A stretch of 64,000 bases of DNA, taken from NCBI GenBank assembly GCA_938015595.1, contig CALLPI010000016.1, positions 1 to 64,000 on the forward strand, in the 5' to 3' direction. The notes beneath the pieces are model-generated. The model was given only the letters and a program-made list of their open reading frames with translations. It did no database searches and had not been told where the DNA came from. Positions 9,609 to 18,713 of this stretch are shown here, one piece after another; the stretch's first letter is position 1; each line of letters opens with the position of its first letter. A program made the position numbers and the translations under genes. The stretch comes from an uncultured Saprospiraceae bacterium. GTDB lineage: Bacteria; Bacteroidota; Bacteroidia; Chitinophagales; Saprospiraceae.

Positions 9609-12600
9609 ATGACACACTGTAAGTATTTTTTCGTAAGTCTGACACTTTGCTGCCTGGCATCAATAGTAGCTTGGGCGCAGGAGAAAAAGGAAGAGCCCAA
9701 ATGGGATGTCAACAACCCACCTGGCCCATACAAAGAGGTAGAACTCGAGCTACAAGAAGGTACCTGGATGAACCTTGACGTAAGCCCCGACGGCAAAAAC
9801 ATCGTTTTTGACCTGTTGGGCGATATTTACCTCATGCCCACAACCGGAGGGCAAGCCACTGTATTGCGCCAAGGCCTGGCCTGGGAGGTGCAACCTCGCT
9901 TCAGCCCTGACGGCCGGAAAATCCTCTTTACCAGTGATGCTGGCGGCGGCGATAACATCTGGGTCATGAACACCGACGGCTCCGGCGCCCAGCAAGTGAC
10001 CAAAGAAACCTTTCGCCTGCTGAACAATGCCACATGGATGCCCGACGGCCAATACTTCGTAGCACGCAAGCACTTTACCTCTACCCGCTCCCTGGGTGCC
10101 GGTGAAATCTGGCTCTACCACATTAGCGGCGGCGAAGGTGTGCAACTCACCAAGCGCAAAAACGACCAACAGGACGTAAACGAGCCCTCTGTGTCGCCTG
10201 ATGGCCGCTATGTTTACTTCAGCGAAGACATGTATCCCGGCGGCTTTTTTCAGTATAACAAAGACCCAAACAGCCAGATTTTTGTCATCCGCCGCTACGA
10301 CCGCCACAAAGGCGAAATAGAAGATATTGTGACCGGCCCAGGCGGCGCTTGCCGGCCTCAGATCTCCCGCGATGGCAAAAAACTCGCCTTCGTGCGGCGC
10401 GTGCGCACCCAGTCGGTACTCTTTGTGCACGATCTCGAAACCGGCGAGGAAGCTCCTATCTGGGACAATCTCGACAAAGACCAACAGGAGGCCTGGACCA
10501 TCTTCGGCATCTACACCGGCTTTAGCTGGAGCCCTGACGACCGCCACATCTTCATCTGGGCTAAAGGCAAAATCTGGAAGGTAGATGTACAAAGCAGAAA
10601 GGCCGAGCCCGTACCTTTTACTGTCAAAGCCAAACACCGCTTCCAGGAAACCCTGCGCTTCGAAAACAAGGTCTTTACTGAGGAGTTTGATGTCAAAGTC
10701 ATTCGCCATGCCCGCACTTCGCCCGACGGACAATGGCTGGTATTCAACGCCGCCGGCTACCTGTGGAAGAAGGCGCTACCCAACGGCGTACCCACCCGCC
10801 TGACCAACAGTACTGAACTAGAATACGAACCTGCTTTCTCGCCTGATGGCAAAGAACTTGTGTATGTCACTTGGTCGGATGTGGATATGGGCGCCGTGCG
10901 CAAGTTGAACTGGGCCACCGGGCAATCTATGAAATTGACCCCTGAAAAAGGCATCTTCCGCACGCCTGCTTTCTCGCCCGACGGCAAACTTATCGTCTAC
11001 CGCAAAGAGCCGGGCAACGACCACCAAGGATTCACCCACAGCAAACAGCCAGGCATATACACCATACCGGCTGGCGGTGGCAAGCCTGCTTTTGTCACGG
11101 CTCAGGGCGAGTTTCCGCAGTTTAATGCAGACGGCACGCGCATTTTTGTGCAAACTGGCGGCTACCTCTTCGGCAGCCTGAGCAAGGCCATGAAGAGTTT
11201 CAAACTGGACGGTACCGACGAAAAAACGGTATTTACCACCCAGTATGTCAACCAGTTTGTGCCCAGCCCCGACAATCGCTGGATTGCCTTCACCGAACTG
11301 TACAAGGTTTACATTGCGCCGATGCCGCTGCCGGGGCAACCCATGGGCATCAGCGCTACCACCAAAGCCGTACCCGTAGCCCAGGTAGCCCGCGATGCTG
11401 GTATCAACCTGCACTGGAGCGCCGACAGCAAGCGCCTACACTGGACGCTGGGCGACGAATACTTCAGCACCGAACTGACCAAGCGCTTCAAATTTCTGGA
11501 AGGCGCACCCGATACCTTGCCGCCGATAGATACTGTGGGATTGAAGATTGGCCTGCGCCTCAAGTCCGACAAACCTGTTGGAAAAATTGCCCTGCGCAAC
11601 GCACGCATCATCACCATGAAAGGCGATGAGATCATTGAAAAAGGCACAGTGCTGGTAGAAGACAATCGAATCACAGCGGTAGGGCTGGCCAATCGGGTAG
11701 CCATACCCCGCGATGCCAAGGTGATTGATTGCACAGGCAAGACCATCATGCCTGGCCTCATTGACGTGCATGGCCACCTGGGTAACTTCCGATACGGCAT
11801 TAGCCCGCAACAGCAGTGGCACTACTTTGCCAACCTGGCCTACGGCGTTACTACGGCACACGACCCTTCCTCAAACTCAGAAATGATTTTCTCACAGGCT
11901 GAAATGATTCGCGCTGGCCACATGATAGGGCCGCGCCTGTACTCCACTGGGAATATTCTGTACGGCGCGGAGGGTGATTTCAAAGCGGTCATTAATAACA
12001 TAGACGAAGCTCGCTCGGCCATTCGGCGCACGGCGGCTTACGGCGCTTTTTCTGTAAAAAGCTACAACCAGCCTCGACGCGACCAACGCCAGCAAGTCAT
12101 CCAGGCAGCACGTGAACTGGGCATCATCGTAGTGCCAGAGGGTGGTTCCTTCTTTTACCACAACCTCAGCATGGTAGCGGACGGCCACACCGGCGTGGAG
12201 CACAACATCCCCGTAGCGCCTTTGTACGATGATGTAATCAAATTCTGGGCGCAAACTAAAACACACAATACGCCCACCCTCATTGTCAACTATGGCGGCA
12301 TAAATGGCGAATACTACTGGTACCAGCACACCAATGTGTGGGAAAAAGAGCGCCTGTTGCGCTTTACGCCTCGAGCAGTGATTGACAGTCGGGCGCGCCA
12401 CCGCACCATGGTACCCGAGGAAGAGTACCGCAACGGCCACATCCTCACCTCGCAATCTTGCAAAAAACTCAGCGATGCCGGTGTACGCATCAACCTTGGC
12501 GCGCACGGCCAGCTACAAGGCTTAGGAGCTCACTGGGAACTATGGATGCTGCACCAGGGTGGCATGACGCCCCTTCAAGCGCTGCGCAGTGCTACGCTCA

Positions 12601-12893
12601 ATGGCGCCATCTATCTTGGCATGGACAAGGAAATCGGCTCACTTGAACCCGGCAAACTGGCCGACCTGATTGTACTAGACAAAAACCCCCTGGAAAACAT
12701 ACAGCACACTGAGCACGTACGCTACACTATGCTCAATGGCCGCCTGTACGACGCGGCCACCATGAACGAAATTGGCCATCGCAATCGCAAGCGCCTACCT
12801 TTCTTCTTTGAGCAGCCTGGCAGCGGCAACGCCTGGCCAATATACGGCGAGGGGCGGGGGTTCATGCACTCCGGGTGCAGTTGTCAAAACTGA
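9609..12893 (+). CDS. Secreted TolB-like beta-propeller fused to amidohydrolase
   Basis: A 1094-residue protein with a signal peptide (to about residue 23, IVAWAQ). Residues about 35-640 contain repeated WD40-like/PD40 units with SPDGK or SPDGR cores, as in TolB and the propeller of prolyl oligopeptidases. Residues about 660-1060 are an amidohydrolase domain: MPGLIDVHGHLG (first metal motif), YGVTTAHDPS, FSVKSYNQ (position of the bridging lysine), GHTGVEHNIP, LGAHGQ.QGLG and LEPGKLADLIVLDKNPL. The same two-domain fusion is common in Bacteroidota, where the propeller probably gates peptide-like substrates. Substrate is unknown. It ends 9 bp before the stop of the convergent gene that follows. 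Confidence 0.9.
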   Translation: MTHCKYFFVSLTLCCLASIVAWAQEKKEEPKWDVNNPPGPYKEVELELQEGTWMNLDVSPDGKNIVFDLLGDIYLMPTTGGQATVLRQGLAWEVQPRFSPDGRKILFTSDAGGGDNIWVMNTDGSGAQQVTKETFRLLNNATWMPDGQYFVARKHFTSTRSLGAGEIWLYHISGGEGVQLTKRKNDQQDVNEPSVSPDGRYVYFSEDMYPGGFFQYNKDPNSQIFVIRRYDRHKGEIEDIVTGPGGACRPQISRDGKKLAFVRRVRTQSVLFVHDLETGEEAPIWDNLDKDQQEAWTIFGIYTGFSWSPDDRHIFIWAKGKIWKVDVQSRKAEPVPFTVKAKHRFQETLRFENKVFTEEFDVKVIRHARTSPDGQWLVFNAAGYLWKKALPNGVPTRLTNSTELEYEPAFSPDGKELVYVTWSDVDMGAVRKLNWATGQSMKLTPEKGIFRTPAFSPDGKLIVYRKEPGNDHQGFTHSKQPGIYTIPAGGGKPAFVTAQGEFPQFNADGTRIFVQTGGYLFGSLSKAMKSFKLDGTDEKTVFTTQYVNQFVPSPDNRWIAFTELYKVYIAPMPLPGQPMGISATTKAVPVAQVARDAGINLHWSADSKRLHWTLGDEYFSTELTKRFKFLEGAPDTLPPIDTVGLKIGLRLKSDKPVGKIALRNARIITMKGDEIIEKGTVLVEDNRITAVGLANRVAIPRDAKVIDCTGKTIMPGLIDVHGHLGNFRYGISPQQQWHYFANLAYGVTTAHDPSSNSEMIFSQAEMIRAGHMIGPRLYSTGNILYGAEGDFKAVINNIDEARSAIRRTAAYGAFSVKSYNQPRRDQRQQVIQAARELGIIVVPEGGSFFYHNLSMVADGHTGVEHNIPVAPLYDDVIKFWAQTKTHNTPTLIVNYGGINGEYYWYQHTNVWEKERLLRFTPRAVIDSRARHRTMVPEEEYRNGHILTSQSCKKLSDAGVRINLGAHGQLQGLGAHWELWMLHQGGMTPLQALRSATLNGAIYLGMDKEIGSLEPGKLADLIVLDKNPLENIQHTEHVRYTMLNGRLYDAATMNEIGHRNRKRLPFFFEQPGSGNAWPIYGEGRGFMHSGCSCQN

Positions 12894-12902
12894 CAATGCC
12901 CG

Positions 12903-13355
12903 TCAGGCCTTGATCAGTGAGAGCGTGATGGTTTGCCCGCTGCGGTGGATGTGCACAGGGTTGCCACCAATGATAAAGCGGTGCAGAGTGGCTTTGCCGT
13001 CACCTTCGCCAGTGAACCCCAAGTCTATATCCGTAGCGCCTATAACGTTGAGGGTCTGCTGTGTGCGGCGGTAGAAGGCCGTCCAATGATTTTTTTGCAG
13101 GTTCAGGGTCACTGTGCGCAAAATCTCGCTGGAGGGAGGCAAAGCTTCGGCAGTAGCAGCTGTGATTTGACCGCGTAGTGTACCCACCAGCACACCATTG
13201 GGATGAGATAGGTTGTAGGTATTGACCTTGCCGTCGTCAATGACGTAGAGATTCTCCATGTCGGAGGAAAATGCCACCGTATTGGTCATATCTATTTTTT
13301 TTGATTGTGTTTTGAAAGCGTGTCGGGAAGCAGGTAAAGTCTTTTTGCTGGCCAT
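12903..13355 (-). CDS. Hypothetical protein, unrecognised
   Basis: 150 residues, without a signal peptide or membrane segment. The N-terminal 22 residues are Lys/Ser-rich and look disordered. An alternative start at the Met in MTNTVAF would remove them. The rest is predicted beta-rich (NLYVIDDGKVNTYNL, RFIIGGNPVHIHRSGQTITLSLI). No catalytic motif is visible. The gene is convergent with the amidohydrolase gene, nearly abutting it, and divergent from fabH. The frame is uninterrupted and has good codon periodicity. Function is not assigned. Confidence 0.65.
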   Translation of the reverse strand: MASKKTLPASRHAFKTQSKKIDMTNTVAFSSDMENLYVIDDGKVNTYNLSHPNGVLVGTLRGQITAATAEALPPSSEILRTVTLNLQKNHWTAFYRRTQQTLNVIGATDIDLGFTGEGDGKATLHRFIIGGNPVHIHRSGQTITLSLIKA

Positions 13356-13450
13356 GATACGAGTTTAAGGCAAATATACGCATTTGCTTTGAATTTGCCA
13401 GCAGGCGGGTTTATATTGTGTGAGTATTTCTGTAATTGCCGCCCTGCTTT

Positions 13451-13480
13451 TTTGCAATCTGTGCAAAAGACCTATATTTG
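13451..13480 (+). promoter_or_regulatory. Putative Bacteroidota promoter for the fabH-like gene
   Basis: TTTG at 13451-13454, an 18-bp spacer and TATATTTG at 13473-13480, a full match to TAnnTTTG. It lies 55 bp before the ATG at 13536. The spacer is slightly short compared with the usual 19-21. Confidence 0.45.
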
Positions 13481-13535
13481 CTTGGCGTTAGCGCCTTGAC
13501 CGAATTGTGTAAAATCCAATAAACAGCACGCACAC

Positions 13536-14606
13536 ATGTTTCGCACCAAAATAGCCGGCATTGGCCACTACGTACCTGAAAAAGTAGTGACCAACCACGA
13601 ACTGGAAAAACTGATGGATACCTCCGACGCCTGGATACAGGAGCGCACTGGCATACGCGAGCGCCGCTATGCGGCTAAGTTCAAGGAAACCTCCACCACC
13701 ATGGGCGCCCGTGCCGCCGAGGTAGCCATTGAGCGCGCCGGTATCCACAAGGAAGAGGTGGACTTCATTATCTTTGCCACGCTCAGTCCTGACTACTACT
13801 TTCCCGGCTGTGGGGTACTACTGCAACGCGAGTTGGAAATCACAGCTACCGAAATTCCTGCCTTGGACATTCGCAACCAGTGCTCTGGCTTTGTATATGG
13901 CTTGTCCGTTGCCGACCAGTTTATCAAAACCGGTATGTACAAAAACATTCTGCTAGTAGGTGCCGAAATTCATTCTATGGGGTTGGACTTCAGCACCGAG
14001 GGCCGCAACGTCACTGTTATTTTTGGCGACGGTGCCGGCGCAGTAGTACTCCAGCCTACCGAAGAACCCGGCAAGGGTGTGCTGACTACCAAACTCCATT
14101 CTGATGGAACCTACGCCGAAAAACTGGCTATGATCAACCCCGGCGCCCACAGCGGCTACCACTTCAACAAGCGCGGCGAGCACATTGACTGGGGCTATCC
14201 TACTGACGTGGAGTACGGCCAGAATTTCGTGACCCAGCACATGCTTGACCACGGGCAGATCTATCCCAACATGGACGGGCAGTTTGTCTTCAAGATGGCA
14301 GTGCAGAAATTTCCCGAAGTCATTATGGAAGCCCTCCAGGAAGTAGGCCTGACACCCGCCGACATCAACATGTTTGTGCCTCATCAGGCCAACCTGCGCA
14401 TTAGCGAGTTTGTGGCCAAGAAAATGGGCCTTGGCCCCCATCAAGTGTGGAACAACATCCAGCGCTATGGCAATACTACTGCCGCCTCCATTCCCATAGC
14501 ATTAAGCGAAGCTGTAGAGGCTGGTGCTGTCAAGTCAGGCGATCTAATATGCCTAGCAGCCTTTGGCAGCGGCTTCACATGGGGGTCGGCGCTAATACGG
14601 TGGTGA
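13536..14606 (+). CDS. fabH: 3-oxoacyl-ACP synthase III (FabH-like)
   Basis: A 356-residue ketosynthase III that condenses an acyl-CoA starter with malonyl-ACP to begin fatty acid synthesis in the cytoplasm. The full Cys-His-Asn triad is present: Cys116 in NQCSGF, His283 in FVPHQANLRI and Asn313 in RYGNTTAAS. The usual N-terminal signatures are there too (GHYVPEKVVTN, WIQERTGIRER). It is about 35-40 residues longer than E. coli FabH, mainly through an insertion around residues 185-250, as seen in many Bacteroidota paralogues. It is a stand-alone gene not beside other fab genes, so a specialised KAS III role (for example branched or secondary lipids) is possible. Confidence 0.88.
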   Translation: MFRTKIAGIGHYVPEKVVTNHELEKLMDTSDAWIQERTGIRERRYAAKFKETSTTMGARAAEVAIERAGIHKEEVDFIIFATLSPDYYFPGCGVLLQRELEITATEIPALDIRNQCSGFVYGLSVADQFIKTGMYKNILLVGAEIHSMGLDFSTEGRNVTVIFGDGAGAVVLQPTEEPGKGVLTTKLHSDGTYAEKLAMINPGAHSGYHFNKRGEHIDWGYPTDVEYGQNFVTQHMLDHGQIYPNMDGQFVFKMAVQKFPEVIMEALQEVGLTPADINMFVPHQANLRISEFVAKKMGLGPHQVWNNIQRYGNTTAASIPIALSEAVEAGAVKSGDLICLAAFGSGFTWGSALIRW

Positions 14607-15111
14607 GCAATCGGCAAGCCAGTCACTCCTCCCTGTACCAACTGAAGTGGGTTATACTCCTTTGTAGAAGTGATATGCCCGTTTGGTTTGGAAGTCCATC
14701 GCAGGCCAAGCCAGCAAGCCGGCAAAATATCAACTGCATGAACCCACAGGTACAAAGCCCCGACTTATTGTCTGTGCCAAACCACCTGGAGCTACGTTCC
14801 TTCTCAGTACTGCATTGTTGGTTGGATATTGTGCAGTATGATTTGCTCGCGGTTGGTTATTATGTCACTCCAATTGAAATGCACCTGCACCTCCTTAACT
14901 TAAAGTAAGGATGCTCTAGCTCGTACTTCTTTTTCGTCAATGAATACGCGCCGAAGGCCAAATTCCCGGTAGTGATCTCCAACAGGTGAGCAAATTTCTC
15001 GTAATGCCGATGGGAGCGCTTAGGCTTTGGCCAAGCGGTGGGGTGCCTGCTTGTACAATTGCTTACCGAATAGGATGTGCTCCGCCTTTTGGCTAGAGTT
15101 AAAATAAGCCA
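14607..15111. other. Intergenic region, no convincing gene
   Basis: About 500 bp lie between the convergent fabH-like and subtilase genes. On the minus strand around 14900-15010 one frame gives a short protein-like stretch (about 34 residues between stops) without a start codon. It could be a gene remnant, but I cannot identify it. No RNA gene or clear terminator was seen. Confidence 0.4.
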
Positions 15112-16914
15112 CTAATTCTGCTTGACCAACTTCCCGCTGCGGCTTTGCCCATCCCAAGCCAGGCGATAGCTGTACACGCCGGGTGGCATGCTGGGCCATT
15201 CGAGCGTTTCGTCCAGCGGTTGGCCGCCTGGCCACTGCCTGGCCCAGAGCCGCTTGCCAGTAGCGGTGAATATCTCCAAGCGCAGCGGCCCTGGCAGCGC
15301 GGGCGTTTGCAAGTGCAGCGTGCGGCTAAAGGGGTTGGGGAATAAACGTATGGCATAATCGTTGGTTTGCTGAGTGCTACTCACTATGCTAAGCGCGCGC
15401 TGCACAGCGGCCAGGGCATCCACGCGACCATAGCCATATACGGCGTTGGGTACGTCCAGGCCAGCGTACGGGCCACAGGTTTGCATCGAGAGCATGGGTA
15501 CAGCAGTTTGTTTGATGATTTGCTCGATGGTATCCACTTGGCCAGCGAGTGCAGGATTAGCCGAAATAATGAGCGCCACCAGGCCGGCTACGTGCGGGCC
15601 AGCCATGCTAGTGCCGCTATAAATAGCAAAGCCACCGTTGCGAATAGCCGAACGTACACCTACGCCGGGTGCCGACACGTCGGGCTTGAGGCGGTTGCTA
15701 CCATCAATACTCACAGGGCCGCGGCTGCTGAAGTTTGCGATGGTATCGTTTTGGCGGGTAGCGCCCACGGTAAAAGCCGCCTCAAACATAGCCGCAGGCT
15801 CGCGCACCGTGCCGCAGGCACTGCCGCTGTTGCCCGCCGATACTACCACTACAATACCGGCGGCTTTGAGGTTTTGCACCACCATATCCATGGTAGCCCA
15901 ATTGGAGGCATTGCAGCCTTCCATAGGCGGGCAGCCCCAGGAGTTGTTGATCACGTGAGGCGCCATAGCGGGGTCAGGGTTTTGGCCATCCAAGTTGGTG
16001 GGCGCCAAAAACCACTCAAAGCACTCGATGTAGGTAGCCGGCGTACCCCAGCCGCGCTCCATATTGCGGCAGGCGATCCAGCGTGCGCCAGGTGCCACGC
16101 CAATTTGATTGCCCTGGGCATCGTCGCCTACCATGGTGCCCATAGTGTGCGTGCCGTGGTTGTTGTCATCGCAGGGAGCGGATATGTCAAGGCCACAGGG
16201 GTTGGCCGCGGGGTTCAGAGTGGTATCGCCGTGCAAAGGGCTGATGGCGCGTATGGCGTCGTGCCAGTGGTAGTGGTGTATGGCGGTGTCGCCAGTCCAG
16301 CCTCGGTATTGGTTGCGTATGGTGGGGTGCTGCCAGTCGTAGCCGGTATCCTGGCCGCCAATGACCACGCCCTGCCCGTTGTAGCCCAGAGCCCACACCT
16401 GGTCGGCGCCTATGTGCTGGATAGCCCACTCAATAGTACTACGCCACTGGAGCGCTTCTTCCTCCTCTATTTCTACTGGCTGCTGCATTCGCACCCAGGG
16501 GTTGGGTTCAAGGCGCGCTACAGAGGGGAGTTCTGCCAGACGACGCATAAGTTGTTGATTGCCGCGAGTGAGCACTGCATTAACAATGAAAAAGCGCTGC
16601 GCTGGTGCTTGAGCTTGTTGCAGTACGCGCAGCACAGGGCCTTGCGTGCGCTGAGCAGTAGCCTGGAGTTGGGCAAACACGTAGTGGCCTTTTTCTGATT
16701 TGGTGCGCAGTTGTTTGGCAGCCGATACATCGGCCTGTTCTTTGAGTACGACTAGGAATTCGATTTGGGTACCGTCGGAGGCCTGCGCCCACAGTTCAGG
16801 AGCTATTTTTTGTGCCCAGTCGTCTTCGCTATTCATGGCATCACTAAAGGTGAAGGCCCAAAGTAGCGGCAAACTCAGCAGGCAAAACACGCGTAAAAGA
16901 AAGAACATGGTCAA
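15112..16914 (-). CDS. T9SS-exported subtilisin-family serine protease
   Basis: A 600-residue S8 peptidase. It has a signal peptide (residues 1-24), an inhibitor-I9-like propeptide (about 50-140) and a catalytic domain with Asp189 (GGQDTGYD), His253 (NHGTHTMG), an oxyanion Asn (INNSWG, 323-324) and Ser436 (SGTSMAGPH). The C-terminal ~85 residues form a type A T9SS sorting domain: LFPNPFSRTLHL, LEIFTATGKRLW, MPPGVYSYRLAWDG and a basic end KLVKQN. It is therefore exported across the outer membrane and attached or released by the type IX system. Role: extracellular proteolysis. The start codon could also be the ATG two codons downstream. Confidence 0.93.
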   Translation of the reverse strand: MTMFFLLRVFCLLSLPLLWAFTFSDAMNSEDDWAQKIAPELWAQASDGTQIEFLVVLKEQADVSAAKQLRTKSEKGHYVFAQLQATAQRTQGPVLRVLQQAQAPAQRFFIVNAVLTRGNQQLMRRLAELPSVARLEPNPWVRMQQPVEIEEEEALQWRSTIEWAIQHIGADQVWALGYNGQGVVIGGQDTGYDWQHPTIRNQYRGWTGDTAIHHYHWHDAIRAISPLHGDTTLNPAANPCGLDISAPCDDNNHGTHTMGTMVGDDAQGNQIGVAPGARWIACRNMERGWGTPATYIECFEWFLAPTNLDGQNPDPAMAPHVINNSWGCPPMEGCNASNWATMDMVVQNLKAAGIVVVVSAGNSGSACGTVREPAAMFEAAFTVGATRQNDTIANFSSRGPVSIDGSNRLKPDVSAPGVGVRSAIRNGGFAIYSGTSMAGPHVAGLVALIISANPALAGQVDTIEQIIKQTAVPMLSMQTCGPYAGLDVPNAVYGYGRVDALAAVQRALSIVSSTQQTNDYAIRLFPNPFSRTLHLQTPALPGPLRLEIFTATGKRLWARQWPGGQPLDETLEWPSMPPGVYSYRLAWDGQSRSGKLVKQN

Positions 16915-17020
16915 ACGATTTTTTGTTCTTCATCCAAAACGCCTGAAGCGCCTGCTAGTTTAACGGGCGGGCTTGTATAGTCGCCTGTCTGACCATTGCA
17001 TAAAATGCAAGGGTATCTCT

Positions 17021-17254
17021 TCAACGCTTGTCTCTACAGCGGATGGTATACACCGCCATTTCCCTGCGCACAATCCAGGCTACTACACTTACCAATACAG
17101 CTGCGATCATCAGCGGTATGGCATGTACAGGGGTAGCCAAGTAGTGCAGGATATGGTCGCTTGGAATGTGGCTGTCGTGGCCGGCATGGGCTGAAGCAGC
17201 AAGCGGAAACAAAGGCAGCAAAGCTGATAGGTATTTTTTCACAAAGCGCAGCAT
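17021..17254 (-). CDS. Small His-rich exported or membrane protein
   Basis: 77 residues. An N-terminal signal/TM segment (residues about 8-22, LSALLPLFPLAASAHAG) is followed by a His-rich stretch (HAGHDSHIPSDHILHY, about 22-38), then one TM helix (about 45-61, IPLMIAAVLVSVVAWIV) and a basic tail (RRE..IRCRDKR). The histidines could bind metal. It is encoded divergently from the hydrogenase operon about 240 bp away, so a link to nickel handling or membrane maturation is conceivable but unproved. No family was recognised. The frame is short, so the gene call itself is moderate. Confidence 0.55.
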   Translation of the reverse strand: MLRFVKKYLSALLPLFPLAASAHAGHDSHIPSDHILHYLATPVHAIPLMIAAVLVSVVAWIVRREMAVYTIRCRDKR

Positions 17255-17497
17255 AGAGAATTGTATTTCTGGTTGAAATGAGTAAGGTAATCAATACCCG
17301 ACGCCAAAGGTAGGCATCGCTTATTTATTTGGCGAATGATAAAAATCAGCAACCTTAATGATCAACCTCAATCGTTATTGGCGAGAGGGTATTTTATTTT
17401 GTCGCGTTGTTGCAAAACCTGCACTGGCGGGTATCTAACGAGTACTAGTACGTATTTCACTTTTCTTTTATTCAACCACCACCAAAAATTGGCAGCC

Positions 17498-18616
17498 ATG
17501 GCACCAGTATCCACCAAGCGTCCTACCTATTACGAAGAACTCAGGGGAAAAGGCTATACCCGACGCGATTTCATGAAGTTTTGCACCATGATGGCTGCCT
17601 ACCTGGGACTGGAGGCCAGTGGCACTGCTCAAATAGCTAAAATGCTGATGAAGACGCCTCGTGTGCCAGTCATCTGGCTACACTTCCAGGAATGCACTTG
17701 CTGCAGCGAATCTTTCATTCGTTCGTCACATCCCATTGTAGCTGACATCATTCTGGACAAACTCTCCCTGGACTACACGGAAACCCTCATGGCCGCCTCT
17801 GGTCATCAGGCTGAAGAAGCCATGCACCAAACGATGAAAGACCACTACGGCGAATACATACTATGCGTAGAAGGCTCCGTACCTACAGCCGAGGGCGGCG
17901 TATATTGCTGTATTGGCGGCAAGACAGCCGAGCAAATCCTGCAGGAAACCGCCGCCGGCGCTAAAGCCATCATCTGCTGGGGGTCTTGCGCTTCCAACGG
18001 CTGTGTACAGGCTGCCAAGCCCAACCCCACCTCCGCTACGCCTATACACAAGTTGGTCAAAGGCAAGCCCATCATCAAAGTGCCTGGCTGCCCACCTATA
18101 GGCGAGGTCATGGCTGGTGTGCTGGTGCATATCATTACCTTTGGCACACTGCCCGAATTGGACCGCGTAGGCCGGCCCAAAGCCTTCTACTCCAAGCGCG
18201 TGCACGACAGTTGCTACCGCCGCCCGTTCTACGATGCCGGGCTTTTCGTGGAGAGCTTTGATGATGAGAACGCCAAAAAAGGGTACTGCCTCTACAAAGT
18301 AGGCTGCAAGGGCCCCATGACCTATAATGCCTGCGGTATTATGCGCTGGAATTCCGGCGTGAGTTATCCTATTCAGTCGGGGCACGGCTGCTTTGGCTGC
18401 AGCGAAGAAAACTTCTGGGACAACGGACCAATTTACCGTCAACAGGCCAGTTTTCCGGGGTTTGGCATTGAGAGCAGCGCCGATAAGATTGGCATGGCAG
18501 CCGCTGGTGCTACAGCTGCCGGAATTATTGGGCATGCCATTGCCACTAACATTCAGAAGAAGAAGCTCATCGCCAACGTCATTAGGGAAGGTAAGGAGTC
18601 GGAAAAAGAGCTGTAA
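17498..18616 (+). CDS. hyaA: [NiFe] hydrogenase small subunit, O2-tolerant (group 1d-like)
   Basis: 372 residues from the ATG at 17498. The longer in-frame start at 17336 would bury the Tat signal. Residues 21-28 carry the twin-arginine motif TRRDFMKF. Proximal-cluster ligands show the six-Cys pattern of oxygen-tolerant enzymes: Cys66, Cys68, Cys69 (ECTCCSES), Cys164 and Cys169 (GSCASNGC), and Cys198 (PGCPP), with Cys123 also conserved (CVEG). Distal and medial clusters: His236/Cys239 (HDSC), Cys264, Cys270, Cys279, Cys298 and Cys301. A C-terminal hydrophobic segment (about 331-352) anchors it to the membrane. It oxidises H2 on the periplasmic side and passes electrons to cytochrome b. First gene of the hya operon. 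Confidence 0.95.
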   Translation: MAPVSTKRPTYYEELRGKGYTRRDFMKFCTMMAAYLGLEASGTAQIAKMLMKTPRVPVIWLHFQECTCCSESFIRSSHPIVADIILDKLSLDYTETLMAASGHQAEEAMHQTMKDHYGEYILCVEGSVPTAEGGVYCCIGGKTAEQILQETAAGAKAIICWGSCASNGCVQAAKPNPTSATPIHKLVKGKPIIKVPGCPPIGEVMAGVLVHIITFGTLPELDRVGRPKAFYSKRVHDSCYRRPFYDAGLFVESFDDENAKKGYCLYKVGCKGPMTYNACGIMRWNSGVSYPIQSGHGCFGCSEENFWDNGPIYRQQASFPGFGIESSADKIGMAAAGATAAGIIGHAIATNIQKKKLIANVIREGKESEKEL

Positions 18617-18713
18617 TGTATGGAACTACGAGTTTCTTGAGTTTTTCTGTTTCACAGCTCGATAGCCCACAACTCGCTAGTTCTTAAAGAATTACCATAA
18701 AAATACAACCGTC

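Noticed and set aside
14890-15010. Short protein-like minus-strand stretch between fabH and the subtilase
   Set aside because: No start codon and stops on both sides. I could not assign it to any gene, so it is only mentioned as a possible fragment.
17336-17497. Upstream in-frame start of the hydrogenase small subunit
   Set aside because: It adds 54 non-conserved, Cys-containing residues before the Tat signal; the ATG at 17498 fits the family.
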